A DNA stretch of 64,000 bases from Blastocatellia bacterium (GCA_016713405.1 JADJPF010000024.1:233509-297508), one strand, 5' to 3'; shown: positions 19,469-30,668, numbered from the stretch's first letter. The notes: generated by a model not told the origin, from the letters alone. Program-made: numbers and translations.

Positions 19469-20629
19469 ATGTCTAATATATCTAATCAAGGATCACGAGA
19501 AGAAAAACGTGCAAAATTAAAAGTTATTGGTGATGTTTTAGCTAAATATACTCATGAAGGCGAACTTTATGAGCAACTAGCTGATAATAAAGTATTTTGT
19601 TACTCCTGTGGTCATCGTTGCCGTATTGCAGATGGTTTAGCAGGTGTTTGCAAGGTACGTTTTAATGAAGGTGGCAAATTATATGTTCCCTGGGGATATG
19701 TTGCAGGGCTTCAATGTGATCCAATAGAAAAAAAACCTTTTTTTCATGCTATGCCCGCTACAGATGCCTTAAGCTTTGGTATGCTGGGATGTGACCTACA
19801 TTGTGATTACTGTCAAAATTGGATTACATCACAAGTCCTACGTGACCCTAATGCTGTAGCTCCTGCTAAAACAATTTCTGCTGAACAAATGCTAGATATT
19901 GCTGAAAGGGAAGGCGTTTCTACTGTGACTTCTACTTATAATGAGCCTTTAATTACTAGTGAATGGGCAGTCTCTATTTTTAAGCAAGCTAAAGAAAGAG
20001 GTTTTTTGACAGCATATGTTTCTAATGGAAATGGTACGCCAGAAGTTTTAGATTATTTACAACCTTGGGTAGACCTTTACAAAGTAGACTTAAAAAGCTT
20101 TCGGGATAAAAATTATAGGGAACTAGGAGGATTACTAGTTAATGTGCTAGAAACTATTCAAGGCTTAAAGGCTAGAGGGTTTTGGCTAGAAATTGTTACT
20201 TTAGTAATACCTGACTTTAATGACTCTCAAGAAGAGCTACAAGAAATGGCAGAATTCCTAGTTTCTGTAGATCCTTTTATTCCCTGGCATTTAACAGCTT
20301 TTCATAGCGATTACAAAATGCTTGACAAGGAAAATACTAATATAAAAACACTAATTAAAGCAGGAGAAACAGGAAAAAAGTTGGGCTAAAATATGTTTAT
20401 ATTGGTAATGTTGCGGGTCGTGTCGGAGGATGGGAAAATACTTGGTGTCATAATTGTAATGAACTACTGATTGAACGATATGCTTATCATATTAAGCAAT
20501 TTTCTTTACAAAATGGTAAATGTCCAAAGTGTCAGACCATCATTCCTGGGCGGTGGTCATCCCCACGGTTTTCCGCTAGATTATAAAATTAGCAAAACTA
20601 ATGGTTGGGTAAGAGCTTTAAGATTTTAA
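19469..20629 (+). CDS. amrS: AmmeMemoRadiSam-system radical SAM enzyme AmrS (frameshifted)
   Basis: The first 306 residues contain YSCGHRCRIADGLAGVCKVR and the radical SAM cluster motif CDLHCDYCQNW, then EPLITSEW and KVDLKSFRDKNY, all typical of AmrS. At about 20386 one base is missing. The next frame continues KYVYIGNVAGRVGGWENTWC and ends with a two-CxxC zinc knuckle (CHNCNELL, CPKCQTIIPG). A further frame change near 20550 leaves the exact end uncertain: stop at 20586, or 20629 if the GGHPHGFPLDYKIS tail is real. AmrS works with Memo and AMMECR1 proteins in a still poorly defined modification; neither partner is in this window. AAGGAG precedes the ATG. Confidence 0.85.
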
Positions 20630-20691
20630 CTGCTCTATTTTTAATTAGTTATTCTTAAGTTGGATATATGGGCTTTCAACCCTACGTATAA

Positions 20692-21551
20692 TTAATTTAG
20701 ATAAAGAGTTTCTTCTTCCAAAGCAGTAGCAATGATTTCTTGGGCCTTAGTGCGTGTTACACCTGAAGCTAAAGATCGTTCAACAATTTGTTGAATTGTT
20801 AAAGTTGTTCGGGCTTCAATTAAAACTAGGTAATCTAACCTGTCAATATCAACTAAAGAAACTCCGTTAGCAGCAGGTAAACAAAGCAAGTAAACTTTCT
20901 TTTTTTGCTCAACTTTAGGTAAATTTTCTAGTCGTGGAGCATCATCACACAAAACCATTGCAGGCATTAAACTTACTTCAAAAAGATATTTTTCTACTGC
21001 TTGAATTGTTTCTACTGTATTTGCTTGAAATGCACCTACATCAGCACCAGGAATTAAACGGACACGTAAGTTTTCATTTAATTTTTCTGGAAGTGCTGGT
21101 ATACGAATTTTATTAGTTAACTCTCGTCTGCAACGAGCCATTAATGTTTCTAGTCTTAAAACATCATTTAGTTGTGGTGTAGTTAATTCACCTTTAGCAA
21201 AAGCATTTGACAGATATTCAGCGAAAGCTAAAGCCATTGATTTACGGTCTTGGATAAATTGATGAAATATTTTGCTAGAAAAAAGTTTTCTAAAAGATAG
21301 TCGCCTCGTTTCTGATAAAACTAATGTGGCAGAAACCTTAAATTCTTCTACTAGTGTGCGCATTGTCCTAAGTCTTCGCAGCGGGTCATAGTTTCCAAGC
21401 TCTAGGATCAATGGCTAGTAGTTGTTTTTTTTTTCTTGCTCGCTTAAATTTAGGTCAGCTAAAGCTTGTTCAGGGTTTTGATAAACAGAGTTAACAAAAG
21501 CTGGATCAAAAGCATTCTTACTACTAGGTGTTGTAATGTATGATAACTCAT
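20692..21551 (-). CDS. Partner protein of MNIO (DUF692) cassette, frameshifted
   Basis: The protein starts at ATG 21551, overlapping the MNIO stop (TAATG), which implies translational coupling. Two small indels (near 21525 and at the AAA near 21396) split it; corrected length is about 287 residues. The N-terminus (DPAFVNSVYQNPEQALADLNLSEQEKKQLLAID) looks like a short helical LigA/Nif11-like module. It is followed by RAW-NYDPLRRLRTMRTLVEEF and a mixed alpha/beta domain. I do not recognise the main domain. MNIO enzymes commonly need such a partner to bring in the substrate peptide. Confidence 0.6.
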
Positions 21552-22442
21552 TATTTTGCTATTAGTTGGAAAAGATCCTTTCTTTGAATAGGAAATAATT
21601 GATTAAGTTTAGCAAAATTATCTAAGCACTCTTCAGCTTTGTTATGTTCACATTCATAAACAATTGCTTTTAGGTTTGGAGCGCGGGAAACAACATGCTC
21701 TAAGATTTCCCATGTTGCTTGGATAGGCTCAGGACTATGATCATCATTTATATATGAATAACCGCTAGTTTCTGTAAATGTTCCGCCTGCTACGTGGAGT
21801 TCAATTACTCGTTCAAATGGGTAGTTGTCAAAGCCTGTTAATGGGCTAAGACCTCGGCTATGTTGGAAAATTGCTAAATGAGCGCAATCTAGCAGTAGTC
21901 CACAGTCAGCACGCTCGGCCATTTCAGCAAAATATTCTAAAATGTGCATTTCGCCTAAGTAGACAACCGCAGGTGGATTTTCTGGCAAGCAACAAAGCTG
22001 TGATTGATTTTGAATTTTTTGGATGTTATCAACTGACTCTAAGACTGAGTCCATACATAAAATCGGGGGCATTAGCATTTGATGTCCGCGCTCACGTGAG
22101 CCAAAATGCCAGCGTCCAGCATCTCCACAAAGCCAAACAGCATTTATTTCTTTAGCCATTTCTATTGTAGAAACTAGCCAATCCTCGGTTAAATCAGCTT
22201 TTTTCTTCAATATTAATATCTAAGAAATGATAAGTTGTTGGTAATGCTAAATTTACCCAACGTCGGACATGTTCATCTAATCCACGATCTAAGTCGCCAC
22301 CATATTCAAAAAAATGTATTAAGGTAGGGTAATTTTCCTGTAACCAACAAGCATCAATTCCTTTTGTTGCAGAAGCAAACTCTCCAGAAATACCAACACC
22401 TAGACGAGGAATTTTAGCTATTTTATCAAAGAATTTACTCAT
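21551..22442 (-). CDS. MNIO (DUF692) family multinuclear iron oxidase, frameshifted
   Basis: Two frames join at the six-base homopolymer 22199-22204 (one extra A on the coding strand) to give about 296 residues, normal for DUF692. The start is ATG 22442. Landmarks are PRLGVGISGEFASA at the N-terminus, then CCLPENPPAV, LGEMHILEYFAEMAERADCGLLLDCAHL, VIELHVAGG and YINDDHSPEP, which carry the His/Asp/Glu metal ligands of a TIM-barrel with a multinuclear iron site. Known relatives (MbnB, TglH, ChrH, bufferin maturases) oxidise Cys residues of ribosomal peptides. The next gene is coupled to it. No precursor peptide was recognised nearby. Confidence 0.8.
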
Positions 22443-22624
22443 AAAAATTTCCAAACATAAAACGTGATTTTCTTGGACAGCTATTTTTTTTATTAAAAGT
22501 CGTGTTAATTTCCTGGCAGATAATTTTAAGGAGCAAGCCAAAAGACAAATGCGACGCTTATTATTGTTTCTGCCAATTATGATATTTGCTGTTATGTTAA
22601 ATACAAGTAATTTTTAGTTGTTAT

Positions 22625-23498
22625 ATGGCTTTAAAAAAAGCAGAACCTACTGAAACGAATATTATAGATGTACACGCTCATATAGGTGAATTTAAGGGTA
22701 TGACTTAAGTTTAGTAACTTTACTAAAAGAAATAAAAGAAAACAAAATCCAGTATGCTTTATTTCTAATATTGATGGTGCTTCAATTAGCGGTGTAACTG
22801 CTGATTCAGACGAAGTAACAGCAAATGAAGCATCTTTTCAGGCTGCTAAAGCTAATCCAAAGTTAAAACCATTATTTTGGGCAAAACCTGGGGCTAAAAT
22901 GTCTAGTGCAGAGACAGCAGAAAAGTTTTTAAGAGATAAAAATTTTTGTGGAATAAAATTTCACCCAGATTTTAATAATTTTTCTGCTAATGCTCCTGAA
23001 ATAATGCCCTATTTAGCTTTATGTGAAAAATATAAAGTGCCAGCACTTTTTCATTGTGGAGGGTCAAGCCGTTCTAAAGCTAGTGTAATTTATGAGGCTG
23101 CAAAAAAATTTCCTACTGTGCCTGTTGTCCTCTATCATATGGGCTTTAATACTTCACATCAGGAAGCAATTGTAGTAGCGGAGCAAGCTAAAAAAAAAAA
23201 GATGCGCTAATTTATTTAGAAACTTCTATGTTTCACCTGAAACAGTTCTTAGAGCTATAAAAACGGTTGGTGCAGATCGTGTAGTGTTTGGAACAGATGC
23301 AACTTATTATGGAGAAGGACACTATCAACAATACTTAGATACTTTACAAACAATAAAAAGAGTGTTTCAAGCGAAGAATTTCAACAATTTATACATAATA
23401 ATGCTGTAAGTATTTTTAATATTACAGAAGATAAAACAAATCAAGGAAACAAAAATGAGCCAGCCAAACCCAAAGATAGCAACACCAAACCCAACTAA
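22625..23498 (+). pseudogene. Amidohydrolase-2-like metal-dependent hydrolase, multiply frameshifted
   Basis: Correcting about five single-base indels gives a continuous TIM-barrel amidohydrolase of about 290 residues. Metal ligands are visible: IIDVHAHIGEF (HxH), CGIKFHPDF, ALFHCGG, LYHMGF and FGTDATYYGEG (final Asp). The longest intact piece is 22899-23210. It would hydrolyse or decarboxylate a small carbonyl compound; the substrate is unknown. The stop overlaps the start of the RluA gene. The indels fall in A or T runs, so they may be sequencing errors rather than true decay. Confidence 0.65.
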
Positions 23499-24296
23499 AA
23501 GCTAAGCCAAAACCAGAAAGAGTTGAAACCTTAAGACTTAGTAGCAAATTAACAGTTAATGTTGTTTATGAAGACCGTTATATAATGGCAATAAATAAAC
23601 CTGCAAATTATTTAATTGCTCCTGTTAGTTGGGAACAAACTAGCCGCAATCTAATGTTAATGCTAGAGAAGGCATAGAAATGGGCGCACCTTGGGCGCGT
23701 CGGCGTGTATTAAAATTTATTACTAATATACATCGTTTAGATGCTGATACTAGTGGAGTACTGCTTTTAGCCAAAATCGCTTAGCTTTAAGCAAAATGAC
23801 AGATCTATTTGAAAGACGACAAATTAGCAAAACCTATCTAGCACTTGTAAAAGGTGTTGCTCCAAGTAAAAGTTTTCCTCAACAGAATCAATTGCAGAGC
23901 ATCCAAAAATAGCTGGTCTTATGATTGTAGATAAAAGAAATGGTCGGGAGTCTGTAACAAACTTTAGTGTAGTTACCCAGTTTGAAAAAGTATGCTCTAC
24001 TTAAGGCTATGCCAATTACAGGACGGACTCACCAAATACGACTACATTTAGCTTCTCTTGGCTTGCCAGTAGTAAACGACTCTATTTATAGCAATTTAGA
24101 TACAGCTAACAATAAGTTAAGCTTGCCAACAGAGCCTTTAATATCATCATTACCAATAGAAAGACTAGCGTTACATGCTTATGAATTAAGATTTAAGCAT
24201 CCTCTTTTACAGAAAAAAGTGTTTATTCAAGCACCACTACCTAGGGATTTTGAACAGACAATAAAAATTTTGCAAAAAGCTTCTATTAATATTTAG
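23455..24296 (+). pseudogene. RluA-family pseudouridine synthase, multiply frameshifted
   Basis: From ATG 23455 (AAGGA upstream) to TAG 24294-24296 the sequence reads as one RluA protein if about five single-base indels are repaired. Recognisable blocks are VNVVYEDRYIMAINKPANYL, the catalytic ITNIHRLDADTSGVLLLAK (Asp in HRLDADTSG), YLALVKGVAP, ITGRTHQIRLHLASLGLPVV and LALHAYELRFKHPL. It would isomerise uridines in 23S rRNA or tRNA; no S4 domain is evident at the N-terminus. The longest intact frame is 23982-24296. Confidence 0.72.
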
Positions 24297-24432
24297 GAAA
24301 AAATTAAAATTTTGTAGCAATAAACATAATTAAATAGTTTAAGAAATAATAAGTATTTTTTAGCAGTTGGTACTAGACAACAAAAGGAAAACTATCTTAC
24401 CATCAAAAAATAGTAATATTTAGGTGTAAAAA

Positions 24433-24984
24433 ATGGCAAGAAAAAAAGTATTCCAAAAACCTAAGTCATCAACTCAAACAGATATTAAATCCCAACCAGA
24501 AACAGACTTTTTAATAAAATCTGATGATAGTTTATCTCCAGAAAGATTTGATGAAATTGTTGCAGGAGTATTTTCATCTAAGCGGCACACAGGACAATTT
24601 AGCGATAGACTTAAAACAGCGGAAATAGAGCTACTTCAAAGACCTAATTTTGAGGAAGATAAATCTTTTATTGCAGAACTTGAAAAAACACCAACTACAG
24701 ATGAGCCAAATAAAATAGATGAAACGAATGAATTAGATGAAGTAAATAAAGTAAGTAAAACAAATAAAAGTAGATAAAACAAATAAAGTAGATAAAGTAG
24801 AAGACAATAAATGGGCAGATTGTTTAGTACAAGATATTGATGCTGATTTTGATACATCAGATGATATTATGCAATGGCCCCTAGATTATGACGAGAAGAA
24901 CGAGAATTTCTAAGTTATTGTCTTTCTCATTTATTAAAAATAAACAAGTTTGTTTCTGACTATAATGCCAGAATATTTACTTAA
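24433..24984 (+). CDS. Hypothetical low-complexity protein preceding a kinase gene (frameshifted)
   Basis: From ATG 24433 the frame gives 114 residues, then a frame change near 24768 and another near 24890 would extend it to TAA 24982 (about 184 residues). The first part is Lys/Ser-rich, the middle has a tandem Asn-Lys/Glu-Val repeat (DEVNKVSKTNK, VDKTNKVDKVED), and the end (REEREFLSYCLSHLLKINKFVSDYNARIF) is helical. It stops 9 bp before the kinase gene and is probably co-transcribed. No family recognised. Confidence 0.5.
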
Positions 24985-24993
24985 GGGTTATTT

Positions 24994-26312
24994 ATGTCTG
25001 ATTCTCTTATATCGGCTTTACTAGCAAGACTAGGATTTTTAGTAGTAGAGTATTTAGCAGAAGATAGCTTTCAATTAATAGGTAATAGTCCAGGTTGGTA
25101 TCAAGAATTTTGTGGAAAAAGTTTTTCTTGGCCCCAAGAATTTCACCTTACACAAACCTTTCCATTTATTGAAGTTTTCCTTTTTGATGCTCAAGAATTT
25201 TGGGAGCAAAAAAGTAATGATAAGTTAAACTCTGGCCCCTGGACAGAAACAGACCTAAATGCTAAAGAATACCACCTCCAAGCCACTGCACTTTTAGTTA
25301 ATAATAAAAAAATTATCTTAATAGAAAACATTAGCTATACCTATCAAGAAAAACAAGCCTTACTCCAACAACTAAGAGAAAATAGCCTAAATCATGACCA
25401 AATAGTTAAAAAAATACGTGCTGAATTTGCTACCAGTAATAGCTTAGAGCAAAATACTGCTTTAATTGGAGGCAAATTAAATGATCGCTACCAAATAGAG
25501 TTAATTTTAGGAAAAGGAGGTCTTGGAATAGTTTACCTAGCAATTGATTTAGAAACTAATACAAATGTAGCAGTAAAAATGCTATTAGAAGATGCCGAAG
25601 ACATTTCTCATACACAAAAAATGTTTGAACGAGAAATGAAAGTTCTAAAACGAGTAAAACATCCTAATGTAGTAGGAATTTTAGATTCAGGTCTTACAGC
25701 AACAGGGAGACCTTTTTTTATAATGGATTATGTTAAGGGTAAATCCCTTAGTGATTTAATAGAAGAAGAGCGTATTTGGTCAGTTGAACGAACTTTTAAT
25801 TTATTAAAATATGTTTGCCCTGCCTTAAATGCTATTCACCAAGAGGGCATTATCCATCGAGACTTAAAACCAGCAAATATAATGATTAAAGAAGAAAATG
25901 GAGAGGAAATAGCTGTTATCTTAGACCTAGGTATTGCTAAAATTGTTGCTGGTGGCCTAAAGATAGTGCTATGACGCAACTTACTAAAACTGGGATGATT
26001 GTTGGCACTATCCAGTATCTTGCCCCTGAACAATGCTTAGGTAAATTACTAGATTTACGCACGGATATTTATGCCCTAGGAATTATGGTTTATGAATTGT
26101 TAACAGGAATGTTACCTTATGAGTCGGATAATGTTCAAGGATGGTTATTTGAACATTTGCGGACTATACCAGAGCCTTTAAGTTTTTATAATCCAATGAT
26201 TTCGTCTGAAGTTGATAAAGTTGTATTGTGGGCATTAGAAAAAAGGCCAGAAGATCGCCCACAAACAACTTTGGAGTTTTTAGATAGATTTGCCCAAGCA
26301 GTGGGAAAATAA
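24994..26312 (+). CDS. Ser/Thr protein kinase with N-terminal PAS-like domain (frameshifted)
   Basis: The protein is about 439 residues after repair of one missing C near 25956 (AGGPKDSAMTQL is restored). Residues 1-150 look like a PAS-type sensor domain ending in a coiled coil (YQEKQALLQQLREN). The kinase domain has LILGKGGLGIVYLA, VAVKMLLED, GIIHRDLKPANIMI, DLGIAK (Leu in place of Phe in DFG) and APEQCLG. There is no membrane helix, so it is likely cytosolic. It follows the low-complexity protein by 9 bp and converges on the glutamate dehydrogenase gene with only 4 bp between stops. Confidence 0.82.
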
Positions 26313-26316
26313 ATAA

Positions 26317-27585
26317 TTAGGCATAAATACCACGTAGTCTAATTTCTGCTGCTACTCTGTCAATTGCTCGCATATAGGCTGCTGTGCGAGTATCAACCTT
26401 ATGATCTTCTGAAAAACTTAGCATTTCTTGAAAACTCTTTAACATTTTATGTTTAATGTTGTCCAAAATTTCTTCTTTCTTCCAAAAAAATCCCATACGA
26501 TTTTGTACCCATTCTAAATGGCGTGCAATTGCTCCACCAGCATTAGCTAATAGGTCAGGAATAACAAATGTTCCTTTTTCATAAAGTATTGGATCTGCTT
26601 GGGATGTAGTCGAACCATCCGCCGCTTCACATAAAATCTTACATTTTACATTGATAGCATTTTGGCTAGTGATTTGTTCATGCAATGCAGCAGGAATTAA
26701 TACATCACAATCAATTGTAAGTAGTTCATTAGTTGTAATTTGTTCTGCTAATTCATAGGTCTTAAAGGTTTTATGTTGTGCAAAATGCTCTAAAACTTCA
26801 GGAATATTTAACCCTTCAGCTTTATAAATGCCACCATCAACATCAGAAATAGCTACTATTTTATAACCTGCCTCATATAGTAATTGTGCTGTGCTACTGC
26901 CACGCCGACCGGCTCCTTGAATAGCAATTTTGGTTTCTGTTGGTGCAAGGTTAAATTTCTTTAATGCCTCTTCAATTAAAAATAATACTCCATAACCTGT
27001 AGCGGTATTACCTACAGGTGATCCCCCCATTTCAACAGGCTTACCTGTAACTATTGCTGTAACATTATGACGAGCGTGCATTGAATAAGTATCCATTATC
27101 CAAGCCATTATTTGCTCATTAGTGTTGATGTCTGGAGTAATAATATCTCTTTCTGGGCCTAAAACATCCAACATATCAGCCGTATAACGCCTAGTAATTC
27201 TTTCGATTTCCAAGGGTTGTAAATATTTTGGATTACATACAACTCCGCCCTGTGAACCGCCAAAAGGAATATCTACTAAAGCGCATTTATAGGTACTCCA
27301 GGCTGCTCCAGCACGCATTTCATCTAGGGTAATATTTGGGCCAAAGCGCAGTCCACCTTGGAGCGTTCCACGAGCTAAATTATATTGGACACGATAGGCG
27401 GTAAATATTTCTGTGTCACCATTGATGCGCTGGATTGGCAAATAGACGCAGACTTCCCGGCTAGGAGTACGTAGAATTTTATATAAATTAGGCTCAAGGT
27501 TAAGCAATTCTGCGGCACGGTCAAAGCGTGCCATTGTTGATTCAAAAGGGCTATATTCGTCATAAGTTTGGGGTAAATAGGACAT
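26317..27585 (-). CDS. Glu/Leu/Phe/Val dehydrogenase-family protein lacking two key lysines
   Basis: The start is ATG 27585 (GGAGA upstream). The 422-residue protein aligns throughout with hexameric glutamate dehydrogenases: YRVQYNLARGTLQGGLRF, YKCALVDIPFGGSQGGVVCNP, ITPDINTNEQIMAWIMDTY, the Rossmann motif KIAIQGAGRRGSSTAQ and the C-terminal SNQADPILYEKG-like region. In catalytic enzymes the first two segments read GPYKGG and GGAKGG, with Lys binding the substrate carboxylate and Lys in catalysis. Here both are Gln. The lysine in YKCAL and the aspartate in TPDINT remain. It may be a regulatory or non-catalytic subunit, or act on another substrate. Family secure, activity doubtful. Confidence 0.88.
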   Translation of the reverse strand: MSYLPQTYDEYSPFESTMARFDRAAELLNLEPNLYKILRTPSREVCVYLPIQRINGDTEIFTAYRVQYNLARGTLQGGLRFGPNITLDEMRAGAAWSTYKCALVDIPFGGSQGGVVCNPKYLQPLEIERITRRYTADMLDVLGPERDIITPDINTNEQIMAWIMDTYSMHARHNVTAIVTGKPVEMGGSPVGNTATGYGVLFLIEEALKKFNLAPTETKIAIQGAGRRGSSTAQLLYEAGYKIVAISDVDGGIYKAEGLNIPEVLEHFAQHKTFKTYELAEQITTNELLTIDCDVLIPAALHEQITSQNAINVKCKILCEAADGSTTSQADPILYEKGTFVIPDLLANAGGAIARHLEWVQNRMGFFWKKEEILDNIKHKMLKSFQEMLSFSEDHKVDTRTAAYMRAIDRVAAEIRLRGIYA

Positions 27586-27873
27586 TAGCAAGTCTCCAAA
27601 AATTTTGATAATGCAGAAAATATAACATTTTATTGAAAAAGAAAGTGTTAAAGTAAAATTTTAGTAATAAAACTCACCAAAGAAAACTCTTAGATGGAAA
27701 GAATAATATGTGTAGAATGCTTATCAAGCAAGACAAAGAAAAGCGGGCATCTAAATAAAATCTTCTGCCTTTAAAAAAATAAATTAAAACTAGATAAAAT
27801 ACGGCGGGTTAAATACGGGATGTTATTTTAGGTAAATTAGAAATAATGACATTTTTCTAATAATTTAAAGCTT
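27586..27873. other. Intergenic, no gene seen
   Basis: The gap upstream of the dehydrogenase gene is AT-rich. A 26-codon frame at about 27694 lacks a ribosome site and is not called. The leftward dehydrogenase promoter should lie here but is not identifiable with confidence. Confidence 0.4.
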
Positions 27874-27916
27874 AGAAAACCCACCTAACTATTTACAAGC
27901 TTGAGGTGGGTTTTCT
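27874..27916. terminator. Strong hairpin downstream of 130-aa gene
   Basis: A perfect 13-bp stem (AGAAAACCCACCT with AGGTGGGTTTTCT) with a 17-nt loop starts 10 bp beyond the stop at 27926. It fits a transcription terminator for the leftward gene. The T tract after the hairpin on that strand is weak. Confidence 0.65.
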
Positions 27917-27925
27917 ATTAATCCT

Positions 27926-28318
27926 TTAGAATCTATGTTTTATCACATTAGTTCTTTTCTTAGCTGTTGAACTACTTTCCATCTTTTTAAGTATTATCTC
28001 AGCATAGACTTCATCTGTCCCAATATCTTCATTAAGAAGTCCCATTGGTACTTGCCTAGTGAAAGCAATTGGTTCTATGGCAGATGGTGTAGCATCTGGG
28101 AAAAAAACAGAACTATAGGAAAAAAGAAAATCATCTGGATTTAACCACCAACCAAGGTCTTCACCCCATACTTTACAATCAACTTTATAACGTAGACCTT
28201 TTTCCATTAAGAACTTTTCTAAAGGTGTAAAACGTATTTCACCCGTTACATCTACTTTTGCATTGTTGCCAGGTAGGTTTAATTGCATTGTAAGTCTTGC
28301 ATTAGTTATGGTAGCCAT
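27926..28318 (-). CDS. Hypothetical beta-rich protein
   Basis: The 130-residue protein starts at ATG 28318 with AAGGAG seven bases upstream. It begins MATITNARLTMQLNLPG and continues with alternating hydrophobic strands (VDVTGEIRFTPLEKF, YKVDCKVWGEDLGWWL). There is no signal peptide or membrane helix, and the C-terminus is basic (AKKRTNVIKHRF). I do not recognise the family; the strand pattern suggests a small beta-sandwich. Confidence 0.65.
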   Translation of the reverse strand: MATITNARLTMQLNLPGNNAKVDVTGEIRFTPLEKFLMEKGLRYKVDCKVWGEDLGWWLNPDDFLFSYSSVFFPDATPSAIEPIAFTRQVPMGLLNEDIGTDEVYAEIILKKMESSSTAKKRTNVIKHRF

Positions 28319-28663
28319 AATTTTCTCCTTTCAAAAACCAATAACAGACTTATGGTATAACTAAAAAACAATTATACCTTTTACTTAAAACTACTACTAC
28401 TTGCGAAATTTTTACGTCAAAATCCTACTAGACTGTGAAATATTAACCATTTAGTAGCTGTAAAAAGCACTAAAGTTAAAAGAACAAGTAGATAGCATTA
28501 AGACTAGCAAGCTATGTACCCATTTAACTTGTTATTGTTAATGTTGCCGGTAAGTTAGAAGATTCTAGAGAAATAAAATATAGAAGATGTAAACTGCTAA
28601 ATTATCAATTTCTTATTCCATTTATAAGTTATTTTTTAGATACTTTGCGTGTTTTAAAAATTT
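28319..28663. other. Intergenic, nothing identified
   Basis: This 345-bp stretch between the propeller gene stop and the start of the 130-aa protein contains no frame with a ribosome site, no strong hairpin and no repeat that I can see. Confidence 0.4.
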
Positions 28664-30668
28664 CTAGTTATCTAAAATTGTTTTTCTATCTATTTTTAGC
28701 AGTCCATTGCTAGTAGCAAAGTAAACATTTTTTTCATTGCTAACAATAGCAGTGACATTGTTAGAGGGTAAAGCTTGAGAAAATTTGCGCCAAATTTTAC
28801 TTTTTAGATCTAATAAAAAAATCCCATCTCCTAAACTGCCTACGTATAAATATTGGCTATCTGCATACATAGCATTAGGGTTAACATCAAATTTACCTAT
28901 TTCAGGAGAAAAATTAATTAGCTCTCCCGTAGGAGTAAGCGCATCTACTCCACCGCCATTTGTTCCAATATAAAGAGTTCCATTGACTGCTAGCAATGCG
29001 TTAATCCAGTTATGAGAAAGTTTAGAATTATTAATTGTTAAACTTCTAATTACTCGTAATCCCTCCATTTCAATAAGTCCGCCTAAACTACCAACAAATA
29101 AACGATTATTAACAAACGCACTAGTGTAAAGATAATTATTTGGTAAAGAAATAGGGCTACGAGCAATATTTCCTTGTAGTAAAGTTAATCCTCTACCAGT
29201 GGCAATAGCTAGTTGAGGCTCGTTATTAATATTATTAGAGCTAGGAACCAATAAGACATGAGCAATCATATTAGAGTTAATACCAGTACGCTCATCTAAG
29301 GTTTTATATTGTAATTGATTGTCAAAAACGGCAAGTCCTGTGGAAGTGGCAACTAACATTTTTGATGTAAGTGGATCTAGGGAAATAAAATTAATTTCTC
29401 TGATGGTGTTATCTTGTAAATGTGTGATTAGCTGCATTGTTTCTAGGTCAAAAATATCAATTCCTTGGTCAAAGTAACCAATCCATAACCTTCCACCCTC
29501 ATCAAAAGCCATTGAGCTTATATGGTCGGCTGTTAATGGCGAGAGTGGGGAATTTGTGCCGAATCGGTCAAATTCTAAACGAGTCTTGTTAATGTCTGCT
29601 CGTAAAATACCTTTGTTTGTTAAAGCAAAAAGGTTTTGATCCTCGCCATTTGACCAAAGTATTGTATTTGTAAATTTTGTTTTATCACTATCATTTATAC
29701 TATCGGAAGCTTTATTAATAGGATAAACAGAAACTGATTTATCAAAAATTTCTACTACATCACCAGTAAAAAGACCTCCCCAAAGTTTTTCTCCTATTTT
29801 GGCTAAAGAAATAATATTAGGAATAGAGTTAATTTTTTCAATTTCTCCTGTATCAGTTCTTAGCACTACACCAAAATCTGTTGCAATAATAACCCCACGT
29901 TTGTCTTCACTTAATGCAGTAATTCGGTTTGATGGCAAGTTCTCTTGCTTAGTAATTTGTTGCCAACGGCTTTCTTGCCATAGATAAAGACCTGACGCAT
30001 AAGTTCCAATATAAAGTCGGTTTCCATTTTGTAGTAGTGAAGTAATTTGTGGAATAGGCTTTATTTCTTGGTCTTGACGTGTAAATTTCAACCCATCAAA
30101 AGCTAATAGCCCACCATCAAAAGTCCCAACTAAAAGTCTTTCCTCTGTTGCTAGTAAACTACTAATTTGTCGAATCACAGGTTTTTGGATCTTATGATGG
30201 ATAAAATCTTTACCATTAAAAATAACTAATCCGTTGTCAGATGTACCAATACAAAGTTGTGAGCGAAAAACTACTAAAGCAGTTAAGTCTATGCTTGGCA
30301 ATCCATCTAAATTTTTAGTGTTTAACTAATTTGCCTTCTAAATCAAAGACCAATAGCCCACCAGAAGTAGCAATATAGTAATTATTATTATATTTACACA
30401 TTGCTCTAGTTTGAAATGTTGATAAAAATAATTGCAAACCAGTAGATGATAAAGGGGTAGCTATAACAATAGTGCTATCAATTTTGCTTAAAGAGGCTTG
30501 TTTTTCGCCTTCACTAGTAATAACAGATTCTATTTTTTTGGAGTAAAAATAAATACTTATAAATAAAGTAAATAAAGTAAATAAAGTAAATAAACTCAGT
30601 AGTAAGGTTACATACTTTTTTTGTTTAAGTTTTAGCAATCCATTTTTGGTATTACTTATAAGTGACAT
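28664..30668 (-). CDS. Membrane-anchored two-component-type beta-propeller protein (frameshifted)
   Basis: Two frames join near 30312 (one base missing by CTAAAAATTT) to give about 668 residues. The N-terminus has a membrane helix (KYVTLLLSLFTLFTLFTLFISIYFY). The rest is a repeated propeller of about 40-residue units with recurring phrases such as LCIGTSDNGLVIFNG, LLVGTFDGGLLAFDG, RLYIGTYASGLYLW, RLWIGYFDQGIDIFD and TLYIGTNGGGVDALT, which are reg_prop blades. Such propellers usually form the sensor of hybrid histidine kinases, but no kinase domain follows here, so it is a stand-alone extracytoplasmic sensor or scaffold. It lies upstream of and divergent from the pilin gene. Confidence 0.78.

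Noticed and set aside
20650..20690. GGGCTTTCAACCCTACG as another REP-like palindrome or terminator
   Set aside because: The arms are only 3 bp and the motif occurs once here, so it is too weak to call.
27694..27774. Possible 26-codon small protein (MERIICVECLSSKTKK...)
   Set aside because: There is no ribosome site, no conserved-looking pattern and no neighbouring partner; a frame this short is expected by chance.
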